Assembly: GCF_024345795.1 (NCBI RefSeq)
Contig: NZ_JAGQBU010000003.1
Location: 98,408 to 162,407, forward strand
DNA from: Synechococcus sp. J7-Johnson
GTDB taxonomy: Bacteria > Cyanobacteriota > Cyanobacteriia > PCC-6307 > Cyanobiaceae
Length of the DNA stretch: 64,000 bases
Reading direction: 5' to 3'
Part shown: piece after piece, positions 1 to 8,233 of the stretch
How the letters are laid out: each line of letters starts with the position of its first letter
Numbering within the stretch: the first letter of the stretch is position 1
The notes under the pieces: generated by a model
Told to the model about the DNA's origin: nothing
The model's database searches: none
What the model saw: only the letters and a program-made list of their open reading frames with translations
Position numbers and translations under genes: made by a program

Positions 1-178
1 GCACCGTCATGCGGATCGGCACCGCCACGTAGAAAATTCCCTGCAGTTGCTCGAAGCTCCACACCTGCCCGGGAATGAGCATGCGCACCAGGGTGCGACG
101 GCGGCCGTAGGGGTAGAGGGGCAGCAGGGGCCACCAGGGCCAGCTCTGGCTGGGCCTTGGCTGCTCCACAGATGTCAA
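1..178 (-). CDS. DUF4336 family protein, N-terminal part (runs off the window)
   Basis: Reverse frame entering from the left edge. Visible residues include WPWWPLLPLYPYGRRRT and a following stretch with PGQVWSFEQLQGIFYV, which I recognise as the start of the cyanobacterial/plastid DUF4336 family; its function is not established. No ATG is available. The TTG at 178-176 overlaps the mntB stop as TTGA, and a GTG at 169 is the alternative. The 4-nt overlap suggests translational coupling to the Mn transporter operon, though a role in metal handling is only guilt by association. The C-terminal part is missing because the window starts here. Confidence 0.7.
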   Translation of the reverse strand, partial: MTSVEQPRPSQSWPWWPLLPLYPYGRRRTLVRMLIPGQVWSFEQLQGIFYVAVPIRMTV

Positions 179-1014
179 CGACGCTGCTGGGCCAGCAGGC
201 CATGTCGTGGTGCGAACAGGAAACTGAGCAGAAACAGCCCCGTCTGAACCAGCACGATGCAGCCAGCGGTTGAGGCATCCATCCAGTAGCTCCAGTAGAT
301 GCCCAGCACACTGGAGAGCACCGCCGAGCCGATCGCGATCCAGGTCATGCGGTCAAAGCGGTCGGTTAGCAGGTAGGCGGTGGCTCCCGGTGTCACCAGC
401 ATCGCCACCACCAGGATGATGCCCACGGTCTGCAGTCCGGCCACCGCCGCCAGGGAGAGAGCCGAGAGCAGCAGGTAGTGGAGGAAGCCGGTGTTCACGC
501 CGATCGAGCGGGCGTGAGTGGGGTCGAAGCAGAACAGGATCAGGTCGCGGCGGAACAGCAGCAGAACCAGCAGCACCAGCAGGCTGATCAACACTGTCTG
601 GCGGATGTCCTCGCCGCTGATCCCCAGCACGTTGCCGAAGAGGATGTGGGTGAGGTCGATGGTGCTGCGCACCTTCGAGACCAGGGTGAGGCCGAGCGCG
701 AAGAATCCCGTGAACACCAGCCCGATCACCGTGTCTTCCTTGATCCGGGTCATCTGCTTGATGTAGCCGATCGCCGCCACTGAGCCCACCCCGAAGACAA
801 AGGCGCCCAGGGCGAAAGGCAGGTTGAGCGCATAGGCGATCACCACGCCCGGCATCACCGCGTGCGATACCGCATCCCCCATCAGGGCCCAGCCCTTGAG
901 GGTCATGAAGCAGGAGAGCAGCCCGCAGACGCCAGCCACCAGCGCACTCACCAGCAGGGCCCGCACCATGAAGTCTTGCCGCAGGGGCTCCAGCAGCCAG
1001 AGCAGGGGATCCAT
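175..1014 (-). CDS. mntB: Manganese ABC transporter, membrane permease
   Basis: Inner-membrane permease of a cluster A-I (metal) ABC importer, 279 residues, the normal length for the ABC-3 family. It shows about eight hydrophobic segments and the family stretch LKGWALMGDAVSHAVMPGVV near residues 39-58. It is last of the three transporter genes. Its ATG shares one base with the ATPase stop (TGATG at 1012-1016), so the operon order is mntC, mntA, mntB. Permeases of this family do not reveal the metal by themselves. The Mn assignment rests on the binding protein encoded two genes upstream, which keeps the MntC-specific features. Zinc or iron transport is the alternative. Confidence 0.85.
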   Translation of the reverse strand: MDPLLWLLEPLRQDFMVRALLVSALVAGVCGLLSCFMTLKGWALMGDAVSHAVMPGVVIAYALNLPFALGAFVFGVGSVAAIGYIKQMTRIKEDTVIGLVFTGFFALGLTLVSKVRSTIDLTHILFGNVLGISGEDIRQTVLISLLVLLVLLLFRRDLILFCFDPTHARSIGVNTGFLHYLLLSALSLAAVAGLQTVGIILVVAMLVTPGATAYLLTDRFDRMTWIAIGSAVLSSVLGIYWSYWMDASTAGCIVLVQTGLFLLSFLFAPRHGLLAQQRR

Positions 1015-1832
1015 CAGGGCTCGCTCCTCCAGGGCTCGCGTCCCGGCTCCGGGAGCGGCTCGAGGCCAGGGCTGGTGAGCAGCTGTGCCGGGCTGCCACC
1101 GAAGGTACGCGCCAGGTTCTCCTCGGTGAACACCTCGGAGGTGTCGCCGTAGGCCAGAACGGTCTTGTTGATCAGCACCACCTCATCACAGAAGCCTGTG
1201 ATATGGGAGAGGTCATGGGTGGAGATCAGCAGGCTGCGGCCCTCGGCGCGGAACTGCTGGAACAGCTCGATCATCAGTCGCTCCGTGCGGATGTCGACGC
1301 CGGCGAAAGGTTCATCGAGCAGCAGCACGGATGCACCCTGGGCCAGGGCCCGCGCCAGGAAGGCCCGCTTGCGCTGACCGCCTGAGAGTTCACCGATCTG
1401 ACGGTGGCGCAGGGGCCAGAGCTCCACCCGCTCGAGGCTCTCACGCACGGCCCGGTGGTCGTCGCGGCCAGGAATGCGCAGCATGTTCATGCCGCCGTAG
1501 CGACCCATCATCACCACGTTGGCCACGTGGATCGGGAAGTTCCAGTCCACACTCTCCATCTGGGGCACGTAGGCCACCGCCTGGCGGCGCAGCGCCTGGC
1601 GCAACGGCAGGCCGTTGATGCTGATTTCCCCCTGGGAGGGCCGCACGAAGCCCATCAGCGCCTTGAAAAGAGTTGATTTCCCGGCGCCGTTGGTACCCAC
1701 CAGGCCACAGATGCTGCCGGCATTCACCCGCAGGGACACCTCATGCAGGGCAACGACCCCGTGGTAACTCACACAGAGGTGGCTGACGCGGATGCGCTCG
1801 GCGTTGGGGGCCAGATCCGGGTGGGTGGCCAT
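1014..1832 (-). CDS. mntA: Manganese ABC transporter, ATP-binding protein
   Basis: Cytoplasmic ATPase that powers the importer, 272 residues. Walker A GTNGAGKST lies at about residues 46-54, the ABC signature LSGGQRKR at 149-156, and the Walker B LLLDEP ending in the catalytic Glu at about 170-175; a switch His (STHDLS) follows. An upstream in-frame start at 1949 exists, but that extension would run inside mntC and is arginine/serine rich. The ATG at 1832 has GGGAGG about 12 nt upstream and lies 4 nt after the mntC stop, so I chose it. It works with the permease downstream and the lipoprotein upstream. Confidence 0.9.
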   Translation of the reverse strand: MATHPDLAPNAERIRVSHLCVSYHGVVALHEVSLRVNAGSICGLVGTNGAGKSTLFKALMGFVRPSQGEISINGLPLRQALRRQAVAYVPQMESVDWNFPIHVANVVMMGRYGGMNMLRIPGRDDHRAVRESLERVELWPLRHRQIGELSGGQRKRAFLARALAQGASVLLLDEPFAGVDIRTERLMIELFQQFRAEGRSLLISTHDLSHITGFCDEVVLINKTVLAYGDTSEVFTEENLARTFGGSPAQLLTSPGLEPLPEPGREPWRSEP

Positions 1833-1836
1833 GGCT

Positions 1837-2820
1837 TCAGCTCCCTCCCTTGAGGCCCTGGATAAGGGTGCGGACGTTGTGGCGCTGCAGCTGCAGCAGG
1901 GTCGGCGCTTCCCCCTGGGGCGAGGAGAGCGAATCGACGTAAAACACACCGCCGAAGCGGGCGCCCGTCTGCTCGGCCACCTGGCGCTGCACCTTGTCGC
2001 TGACGGTGCTCTCGCAGAACACCGCCGGCACCTGACGCTGGCGCACGGTGGCGATCAGCCGCGCCATCCGCTGGGGGGTGACCTGGGATTCGGAGTTCAC
2101 CGGCCAGAGGTAGGCCTCATCGAGGCCGTAGTCCTTCGCCAGGTAGGTGAAGGCCCCTTCGCAACTGGCCAGCACCCGCCTGGGCGGCGGGATAGTGGCC
2201 AGTTCCCGGCGCAACTCCTGGTCGAGGGCCCGGAGCTGGCCGCGGTAGGCCTCGGCGCGGCGGCGGTAATCCTCGGCGTTGGCCGGATCGAGCTGGCTGA
2301 AGGCCTGGCTGATGTTCTCCACGTAGATCTCTGCGAGGCGGGGGGACATCCAGGCATGGGGATTGGGTTTTCCCTGATAGGCATCCTCGGCGATCGGCAG
2401 GGGGGTGATCCCAGCGGTGAGGGTGGCTCGTTTCAGTTCTGGCATCCCCGCCAGGAAGCGATCACTCCAGCGCTCCAGGTTCAGGCCGTTCTCCAGCAGA
2501 AGATCTGCCCCCTCAACCCGGCGCAGATCGCCGGGGGTGGGTTCGTAGCCGTGGATCTCCGTCCCCTGCTTGGTGATTGACTCCACCCGCAGGTGATCGC
2601 CGGCCACGTTGCGGGCCATGTCGGCCAGCACGGTGAAGGTGGTGATCACCAGCGGACGGTCCTGGGCGTCAGCCCCGTTGCCGGGGGGGGAGGCCGCGGG
2701 GCCTGTGCCGCGGCAACTGGGCAGGGCCGCCAGCACCGTGGCGGTGACCATCAGCACCAGGGAGCCATAGGAACGGTGCCGGCTTATGGCCCTTCCGTCA
2801 GCGCCGATCCGAGCGACCAA
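1837..2820 (-). CDS. mntC: Manganese-binding lipoprotein of ABC transporter (MntC)
   Basis: Periplasmic substrate-binding protein of the ZnuA/MntC cluster, 327 residues. A hydrophobic segment at about residues 20-35 ends in a lipobox-like LPSC (Cys36), so it is probably a lipoprotein. Metal ligands are visible at His90 (EIHGYEP), His155 (NPHAWM), Glu221 (CEGAF) and Asp296 (VDSLS). This is the His/His/Glu/Asp set of Synechocystis MntC shifted by one residue. Cys220 and Cys269 match the disulfide pair known from MntC, which favours Mn over Zn; the long His-rich loop of ZnuA is absent. The start is TTG at 2820; no ATG lies near it except Met24 inside the signal segment. Confidence 0.88.
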   Translation of the reverse strand: MVARIGADGRAISRHRSYGSLVLMVTATVLAALPSCRGTGPAASPPGNGADAQDRPLVITTFTVLADMARNVAGDHLRVESITKQGTEIHGYEPTPGDLRRVEGADLLLENGLNLERWSDRFLAGMPELKRATLTAGITPLPIAEDAYQGKPNPHAWMSPRLAEIYVENISQAFSQLDPANAEDYRRRAEAYRGQLRALDQELRRELATIPPPRRVLASCEGAFTYLAKDYGLDEAYLWPVNSESQVTPQRMARLIATVRQRQVPAVFCESTVSDKVQRQVAEQTGARFGGVFYVDSLSSPQGEAPTLLQLQRHNVRTLIQGLKGGS

Positions 2821-2922
2821 ACACTCTTCTCATCAGAAAGTGAATCTACAAGCCACGGATGCAGCAACTGCGATCGCAATCACGTCGATCGCGGCAGCGG
2901 TACGGCAGCCAGATCGTCCGGC
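2821..2922 (-). promoter_or_regulatory. Probable promoter region of mntCAB
   Basis: This is the only gap between the psbA terminator and mntC, so the operon promoter is expected here unless psbA transcripts read through. On the reverse strand there is a HIP1 palindrome GCGATCGC (2870-2877). A weak -10-like TAGATT preceded by TTG lies about 30 nt before the TTG start, and GATGAGAAGAG could serve as a ribosome site. No clear metalloregulator box was recognised. Confidence 0.3.
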
Positions 2923-2951
2923 AATAAAAAGCCCCCGCTGGTGGCAGGGGC
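2923..2951 (-). terminator. Intrinsic terminator of psbA
   Basis: Read on the reverse strand, GCCCC is followed by an approximately 11-nt loop, GGGGC, and then TTTTTATT. It lies about 40 nt beyond the psbA stop, in the right orientation to end psbA transcripts before mntC. Confidence 0.75.
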
Positions 2952-2993
2952 CGAGCTGAACCTGGCTGTGGAGCCGAGGGGCTGAGCTTGGGA

Positions 2994-4070
2994 TCAGCCG
3001 ATGGAGGGGGCGATAAGCGCCAGGGGCACGATCTCGCTGGCGGCCAGATCCAGCGGGAAGTTGTGGGCGTTGCGCTCGTGCATCACCTCGAACCCGAGGT
3101 TGGCACGGTTGAGCACATCAGCCCAGGTGTTGAGCACCCGGCCCTGGGAATCCAGAATCGACTGGTTGAAGTTGAAGCCGTTCAGGTTGAAGGCCATCGT
3201 GCTCACGCCAAGGGAGGTGAACCAGATGCCGACCACGGGCCAGGCAGCCAGGAAGAAGTGCAGGCTGCGGCTGTTGTTGAACGAGGCGTATTGGAAGATC
3301 AGGCGGCCGAAGTAACCGTGAGCAGCCACGATGTTGTAGGTCTCTTCTTCCTGGCCGAACTTATAGCCGTAGTTCTGGCTCTCGCTCTCGGTGGTTTCAC
3401 GCACCAAGCTGCTGGTGACCAGCGAACCGTGCATGGCGGAGAACAAGGAGCCGCCGAACACACCAGCCACACCCAGCATGTGGAAGGGGTGCATCAGGAT
3501 GTTGTGCTCTGCCTGGAACACCAGCATGAAGTTGAAGGTGCCGGAGATGCCGAGGGGCATGCCGTCGGAGAAGGAGCCCTGACCGAAGGGGTAGATCAGG
3601 AACACGGCGAAAGCCGCCGAGAGGGGTGCCGAATAGGCAACGCAGATCCAGGGGCGCATGCCGAGGCGGTAGGAGAGTTCCCACTGGCGGCCCATGTAGC
3701 AGGAGATGCCGATCAGGAAGTGGAAGACAACCAGCTGGTAGGGCCCGCCGTTGTAGAGCCACTCGTCGAGGCTGGCGGCTTCCCAGATCGGGTAGAAGTG
3801 CAGGCCGATGGCGTTGCTGGAAGGAACAACGGCGCCGGAGATGATGTTGTTGCCGTACAGGAATGATCCTGCGACCGGCTCCCGGATGCCATCGATGTCG
3901 ACGGGGGGAGCGGCGATGAAGGCGATGATGAAGCAGATGGTGGCTGCGAGGAGGCAGGGGATCATCAGCACACCGAACCAACCGACATAAATTCGGTTAT
4001 CGGTGGAGGTGACCCACTGACAGAAGCTTTCCCAGTTGCCAGCGCGTCCGCTGCGAACGGCCGTGGTCAT
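2994..4070 (-). CDS. psbA: Photosystem II reaction centre protein D1
   Basis: D1 core protein, 358 residues, five membrane spans, thylakoid. Numbering is one less than the canonical D1. TyrZ is Tyr160; the Mn4CaO5 ligands are Asp169, Glu188, His331, Glu332, Asp341 and the C-terminal Ala343 after CtpA cleavage. P680 is bound by His197, non-heme iron by His214 and His271, and QB by Ser263. The residue equivalent to position 130 is Gln (YMGRQWELS), the low-light D1:1 type rather than the Glu130 high-light D1:2 type. The C-terminal tail removed on maturation is 15 residues. The ATG at 4070 has no Shine-Dalgarno; the preceding bases are CATTCCTCCA. The Mn transporter operon lies directly downstream. 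Confidence 0.98.
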   Translation of the reverse strand: MTTAVRSGRAGNWESFCQWVTSTDNRIYVGWFGVLMIPCLLAATICFIIAFIAAPPVDIDGIREPVAGSFLYGNNIISGAVVPSSNAIGLHFYPIWEAASLDEWLYNGGPYQLVVFHFLIGISCYMGRQWELSYRLGMRPWICVAYSAPLSAAFAVFLIYPFGQGSFSDGMPLGISGTFNFMLVFQAEHNILMHPFHMLGVAGVFGGSLFSAMHGSLVTSSLVRETTESESQNYGYKFGQEEETYNIVAAHGYFGRLIFQYASFNNSRSLHFFLAAWPVVGIWFTSLGVSTMAFNLNGFNFNQSILDSQGRVLNTWADVLNRANLGFEVMHERNAHNFPLDLAASEIVPLALIAPSIG

Positions 4071-4220
4071 TGGAGGAATGAGGACGGGATGGATTAACCC
4101 AGTTGATCAGTTCCAGATCAGGCTCAGGGCGCTGATTCTGGGACTGGCCATTGTGGGCACCCATTGACGTTAAGCAAAGCCTTCCATCTGGCCAGCGAAA
4201 GCCTTGAAACGTTTCCCGCT
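4071..4220 (-). promoter_or_regulatory. psbA promoter and leader region
   Basis: About 150 nt upstream of psbA without coding content. The best -35/-10-like pair on the reverse strand is TTGCTT and CACAAT with 16 nt between, which is weak and would give a leader of about 80 nt. No convincing pair of HLR1 (RpaB) hexamers was seen. The leader ends CATTCCTCCA before the ATG, so initiation is not by a normal Shine-Dalgarno. Confidence 0.35.
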
Positions 4221-4262
4221 TAAAAAGAACTTCATGAACATCTTCATCAAGGCTTCATGAAG
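4221..4262 (-). terminator. Stem-loop from paired TTCATGAA palindromes, probable terminator of the DUF697 gene
   Basis: TTCATGAA occurs at 4231-4238 and 4254-4261 with CTTCATCAAG between them. On the reverse strand, CTTCATGAA and TTCATGAAG can pair over a 14-15 nt loop, followed by TTCTTTTT, about 20 nt after the DUF697 stop. Because TTCATGAA is itself palindromic and is repeated with 23-nt spacing, a protein-binding site upstream of psbA is an alternative reading. Confidence 0.45.
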
Positions 4263-4281
4263 AAATTTTTAATTGCGGGCT

Positions 4282-5715
4282 TCAGCCTGCTGCTTCCAGT
4301 CCCCGGCTCGCCTGGCTGCGCCACCAGGTCTGCCCCTGGCTGAGGAACCCCATCCAGTCGAGCCGCTCCGCTTCCGCGGCCCTGGCCACCAGCAGGGGGG
4401 CCTGCTGCCTGACGGCCTGCAGATCCATTTCGGGCACACCGCAGGAGAGGGCAAGCACGTCGGCCATGGCATGGGCCACCACACGGGTGAGATAGGCGGC
4501 GCTCAGGGCCTGGAGCGCCCCCCCCACCAGCCAGGTGGTGCCCTCCAGGCGCATGGCCGAGAGCAAGGCCTGGCTGGTCCACTCCGTCACCCCCAGGGCC
4601 AGGGCCGCCTTGGCCAGCTCGGTCGCGGCCTCGCGCAACTGGGCCAGTTGCCAGGGGCAATCCCAGAGCTCGGCCATCTCCTTGAGCATCAGTCCATTGG
4701 CCACCGCCAGCACCAGCACATCAACGCTGGGCATGGGAGCCGCGAACACCCCGGCGGCCACCAGCCACTGGGTACGTCGCACCAGGCCATCGAGACGCCC
4801 CCGGCGCAGGACCTCCAGCCTGGCTTGCCAGTCGCCGTGCAGGCTCTCGAGGCAGCGCAGCTCGGTCTGCAGCAGCAGGGCCCGGCCGTTGGCGCGCAGC
4901 ATCCGGCTGCAGGGTTCAAGAACACGGCTGAGTTGGTTCTCCTCGCCGCTCCAGAGGATGACCTGATCGGCCAGTGTCGCGGGCAGCTGGGCGCGCAATT
5001 CCTGCTCGAGTTCCTGCTGCGGCCCCGGGCTGGGGCTCGTCACCAGCAAGAACACGGCCTGGCCCCTGGGCAGGGATTCGAGCCAGCGCAGATCCGCCGC
5101 CCTCAGGGGGGTCTCCAGGTGAATGAGCAGCAGGTCGCACTGCTGGAACAGCAGGGGCCAGCGCCAATCGGGGCTGTGGCTCGGCAGTGGATGGCCCCAG
5201 TGCAGGCAGAGGGGCAGGGGGGGCTTGAGAGCACGGATCAGCTGCGGCTGCAGGCTCTCCGGTGGCAGAGTGACGCCGGCGAGACCCACCTGCAGCCGCT
5301 GTCGCGGCTGACGTTCGCGCAACTGCTGCAGCTGCTGCCGCCGGCTCTCCTGTTCGGCGCCGGCGGCAGGATCGTTCTGCGTGGGCTGGAGCTGCTCGAA
5401 CTGATTCAGCAGCCCGTCGCAGCGCTCGATCCAGCCGCTGCAGCTGGAGGGAAGCCTTGGTTGGATTTTGGCCTTGCCACGGCTGAGCCACCACAGGCCC
5501 CCAGCCGCCGCGGCAACCACCACGGCACCGGAAACGCTGCCGTGCAGGCTGTCGCCCAGAAGCAGACCCCCGGCCAGCACCAGTGCCGCCGGCATCCAGG
5601 GCATCCCAGGCCGCCAGCTCCGCAACTTGTCCCCGGCGTCGCTCGCCGAGGCATGAGCGTCGGTGGCGGCAGCAGCGGTGCAGGTGGCAGCGGTGGAGTC
5701 GGCTGGGGTTGTCAA
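4282..5715 (-). CDS. DUF697 (YcjF-type) membrane protein
   Basis: Protein of 477 residues. The N-terminus is Ala/Thr rich, followed by two hydrophobic segments at about residues 41-78. A soluble middle part contains several motifs reminiscent of GTPase-associated domains (FLLVTSPSPG). The C-terminal third carries the DUF697 signature (WLVAAGVFAAPMPSVDVLVL, then MLKEMAELW). DUF697 is often fused to or paired with a GTPase; I see no intact P-loop here. The reaction is unknown. The TTG start at 5715 is the longest choice and the true start may be later. It is divergent from the next gene and upstream of psbA on the same strand. Confidence 0.75.
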   Translation of the reverse strand: MTTPADSTAATCTAAAATDAHASASDAGDKLRSWRPGMPWMPAALVLAGGLLLGDSLHGSVSGAVVVAAAAGGLWWLSRGKAKIQPRLPSSCSGWIERCDGLLNQFEQLQPTQNDPAAGAEQESRRQQLQQLRERQPRQRLQVGLAGVTLPPESLQPQLIRALKPPLPLCLHWGHPLPSHSPDWRWPLLFQQCDLLLIHLETPLRAADLRWLESLPRGQAVFLLVTSPSPGPQQELEQELRAQLPATLADQVILWSGEENQLSRVLEPCSRMLRANGRALLLQTELRCLESLHGDWQARLEVLRRGRLDGLVRRTQWLVAAGVFAAPMPSVDVLVLAVANGLMLKEMAELWDCPWQLAQLREAATELAKAALALGVTEWTSQALLSAMRLEGTTWLVGGALQALSAAYLTRVVAHAMADVLALSCGVPEMDLQAVRQQAPLLVARAAEAERLDWMGFLSQGQTWWRSQASRGLEAAG

Positions 5716-5819
5716 GGGCGGTGCGGCGCTGCCGAAGCAGTGCCTCTCTAGCTCAGCCGCCCACTCCTGCCCAGGCCGCCCGGATCACCCCCAGACTGGT
5801 CAGGTTGAGCTGGCTTGCC

Positions 5820-6317
5820 ATGGTTAAAACGGCCCCGGCCGCCAGTCTGAAGCTCACTCCCCGGCTGGAGCAGGAGCTGGCCCGGTTCCTGCAACTGCAG
5901 CAACTGGAGCAGCACTGGCACGGGGGGCTGCCGGTGCTGCTCCTGGATCGCTGCTGGCTGCGGCTTCAGGCGTTGGCGGTGGAGCGGCTGGCGGCGGAGT
6001 TGCCGCCGGATTGCACGGCTGCGGCCCCCGAGCTGGAGTCCTTCCGCCGCTGTTGCAGGGATGGCCTGAGCCCGGCGGCGGCTGAGGCCCACTGCTGGCG
6101 CGAGTTTGGTGAGGAGTCCTGCCGGCTGGCCCTGAAACGCCACTGGCAGGCCCAGGAGCGGGGCCACCACGGCTGGACCCTGCAGGCCTACCTCGCGTTT
6201 CTCGACCGTTACCGGCACGCTTTCGCCATGGCAGGCCCAAGGCCGTTGCCGTTGCTGGTTCTCGCCCGCTCCGGCAGCGCCGAAGCCCACCGCATCCTCT
6301 GGCTGGTGGCCCCATGA
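5820..6317 (+). CDS. Conserved cyanobacterial hypothetical protein
   Basis: 165 residues from the ATG at 5820 (MVKTAPAASLK). Mostly helical, Leu/Ala/Arg rich, with no membrane segment or signal peptide. Four Cys and several Trp are spread along the chain (CWLRLQ, RRCCRDG, AHCWREF). I do not recognise a characterised family. The frame extends upstream to 5583, but that part overlaps the divergent DUF697 gene in the opposite sense and is discounted. The next gene starts 44 nt downstream on the same strand, so the two may be co-transcribed. Confidence 0.65.
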   Translation: MVKTAPAASLKLTPRLEQELARFLQLQQLEQHWHGGLPVLLLDRCWLRLQALAVERLAAELPPDCTAAAPELESFRRCCRDGLSPAAAEAHCWREFGEESCRLALKRHWQAQERGHHGWTLQAYLAFLDRYRHAFAMAGPRPLPLLVLARSGSAEAHRILWLVAP

Positions 6318-6361
6318 ACCGTTGATGCGGCACACTTGCCCCCTGATTGAAGGCTCCGGCG

Positions 6362-6973
6362 ATGGCCGACGAGAACACAGCAGTAGTGCCCCAGCCTGAG
6401 CAGGACCAGCCCGCCCGTGCCCGTCGCATCGAGACCGGACGCAGTGGCGGCGGCGGCGGTGGTGGCGGCCGTGAGCGGGAGACCGGAGGCTTTCGCATCC
6501 GCCTGAGCGACAACGAGCTGCGGGCTGCCCAGGCCGTTCAGGAGGCCTTCCAGCTTCGCTCCACCGTGGCGGCTCTCGGTTTCTCGATCCGCACCGTGGC
6601 CCAGCTGCTGGAGCAGGGTCAACTGGACGCCCTGCTGGCGGAGCACCGCGCCCAGGGCGGTGCTCCCCGAAACGAGGCAGCCACCCGCGGCGACGGGCAA
6701 CGGGCCAAGCGAGCCCCCGCTGAGGGCCGTGGTGAGCGTCGCTCCAGCCGTCCGGATCCATTCGCGCGGCCCAGCCGTCCCCAGGCCCCTGCCCCCGAGC
6801 TGGAGGCCGAGGCCCCCGAGCTCGTTGCCGAGGAGGCTGCCGAGCCTTCTGAACAGGTTCTCGAGGTGGTGATCTCGGAACCGGAGCAGGCCACCAGCCA
6901 GGCCGAAGTCGTCAGTCAGGACAGCCCGGATCCGTCTGTTCCTCCCGCCGAATCGGCTGAGACGCAACCGTGA
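6362..6973 (+). CDS. Hypothetical protein with Gly8 linker and acidic tail
   Basis: 203 residues from the ATG at 6362; an upstream in-frame TTG at 6347 is the alternative. Order of parts: a charged N-terminus, an eight-glycine run (about residues 30-37), a compact helical core with FRIRLSDNELRAAQAVQEAF and an SIRTVAQLLEQGQLD helix, an Arg-rich stretch, and a Pro/Glu/Ala-rich acidic tail. It looks like a small folded helical core flanked by disordered arms. No known family recognised. Its stop overlaps the trpS GTG start as GTGA, suggesting coupling to tRNA charging genes or simple compaction. Confidence 0.7.
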   Translation: MADENTAVVPQPEQDQPARARRIETGRSGGGGGGGGRERETGGFRIRLSDNELRAAQAVQEAFQLRSTVAALGFSIRTVAQLLEQGQLDALLAEHRAQGGAPRNEAATRGDGQRAKRAPAEGRGERRSSRPDPFARPSRPQAPAPELEAEAPELVAEEAAEPSEQVLEVVISEPEQATSQAEVVSQDSPDPSVPPAESAETQP

Positions 6974-7986
6974 GCGGCAGGCCCAGGGTTCTCTCCGGTG
7001 TCCAACCCACCGGTGCACTGCACCTGGGCAACTGGCTCGGAGCCATCCGCAACTGGGTCAGCCTTCAGCACGACCACGACACGTTTTTCTGTGTGGTGGA
7101 TCTGCATGCCATCACTGTTCCCCACGATCCGGCGCAGCTGGCGGAGAACACGCGCCGCACAGCTGCGCTCTACCTGGCCAGCGGCATCGATCCTGAGCGC
7201 TCCAGCGTCTTTGTGCAGAGCCAGGTCCCGGCCCACAGTGAGCTCACCTGGCTGCTGAACTGCGTCACGCCTCTGAACTGGCTGGAGCGGATGATCCAGT
7301 TCAAGGAGAAGGCGCGCAAGCAGGGCGAGAACGTCTCCGTGGGCCTGCTGGATTACCCCGTGCTGATGGCGGCAGACATCCTGCTCTACGACGCCGATCT
7401 GGTGCCGGTGGGCGAAGACCAGAAGCAGCATCTGGAGCTGGCTCGCGACATCGCCCAGCAACGGGTCAACGCCCGCTTCGCACCCGAAGAGCGGCCGCTG
7501 CTGAAGGTGCCCGAGCCATTGATCCTGGCTGAAGGGGCCCGGGTGATGAGCCTGGTGGATGGTCGCAGCAAGATGAGCAAGAGCGACCCCAATGAGGGTT
7601 CTCGCATCAACCTGCTCGATCCCCCCGAGTTGATCACCCGCAAGATCAAACGGGCCAAGACCGATCCGGTGATGGGGTTGGAGTTCGGCAACCCTGAGCG
7701 CCCTGAGGCTGACAATCTGCTGGGGCTGTATGCGCTGCTGAGTGGGGTGGGCCGGGAGGCCGCTGCCCGGCAGTGCGCCCAAATGGGCTGGGGCCAGTTC
7801 AAACCCCTGCTGGCGGAGGCGGCCGTGGAGGCCCTTCGCCCCCTGCAGGAGCGCTACGAAGAGATCCTCGCCGAGCCGGGCTACCTCGATCAGGTCCTGC
7901 GCAGTGGTCGGGAGCGTGCCAGCGCGGTGGCCGAGGCATCCCTGGAGCGGGTGCGTACGGCGATGGGATTTCTGCCGGCACGCTGA
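6970..7986 (+). CDS. trpS: Tryptophanyl-tRNA synthetase
   Basis: Class I aminoacyl-tRNA synthetase that charges tRNA-Trp, cytoplasmic, 338 residues, the normal bacterial length. The HIGH-type motif is GALHLGN (residues 15-21) and KMSKS is intact at 201-205. Family stretches VLSGVQPTG and VGEDQKQHLELARDIA are visible. The start is GTG at 6970, overlapping the stop of the upstream gene by 4 nt (GTGA). Confidence 0.97.
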   Translation: MSGRPRVLSGVQPTGALHLGNWLGAIRNWVSLQHDHDTFFCVVDLHAITVPHDPAQLAENTRRTAALYLASGIDPERSSVFVQSQVPAHSELTWLLNCVTPLNWLERMIQFKEKARKQGENVSVGLLDYPVLMAADILLYDADLVPVGEDQKQHLELARDIAQQRVNARFAPEERPLLKVPEPLILAEGARVMSLVDGRSKMSKSDPNEGSRINLLDPPELITRKIKRAKTDPVMGLEFGNPERPEADNLLGLYALLSGVGREAAARQCAQMGWGQFKPLLAEAAVEALRPLQERYEEILAEPGYLDQVLRSGRERASAVAEASLERVRTAMGFLPAR

Positions 7987-8233
7987 TCACTGCCCTGAAC
8001 CGGATCAGTGCCACTGATCATTCAAGCCGTCAGCGGGGGCTTGTCGATCCAGGCGGGTGTGGTAGCTGAGGGAATGGGGGCTCCTGTGGTGGCGCCTGCT
8101 TCGGCGCGTGATGACCTGGCGGATGGGTGGGAAAGCACGGCGGCACTCCTGTTGTCCAGCCCGCCAGGCAGTTAGCGCCGGATAGGTGTTTCAACCGTCA
8201 CAATTTTGCGAACTTTAAGAATTTTGATACGGC
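7987..8233 (+). promoter_or_regulatory. Structured 247-nt leader between trpS and the GH104 lysozyme gene
   Basis: No gene seen. GATCAGTG/CACTGATC (8003-8010 and 8012-8019) form a perfect inverted repeat just after trpS, with TGATCACTG nearby at 7984, but no T-tract follows. Further on, CCTGGCGG (8115-8122) pairs perfectly with CCGCCAGG (8161-8168), and GCGCC/GGCGC (8092-8106) forms a smaller hairpin with a TGCTTC loop. The last 45 nt before the ATG are AT-rich and could hold a promoter or an unpaired expression platform. Context and the 3' bases GCAGTTAGC recall ydaO (c-di-AMP) leaders, but I cannot confirm the consensus. Confidence 0.35.

Noticed and set aside
8003..8020. GATCAGTG/CACTGATC as a trpS terminator
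   Set aside because: Perfect repeat but only one base of loop and no T-tract, so not called a terminator; noted within the leader.
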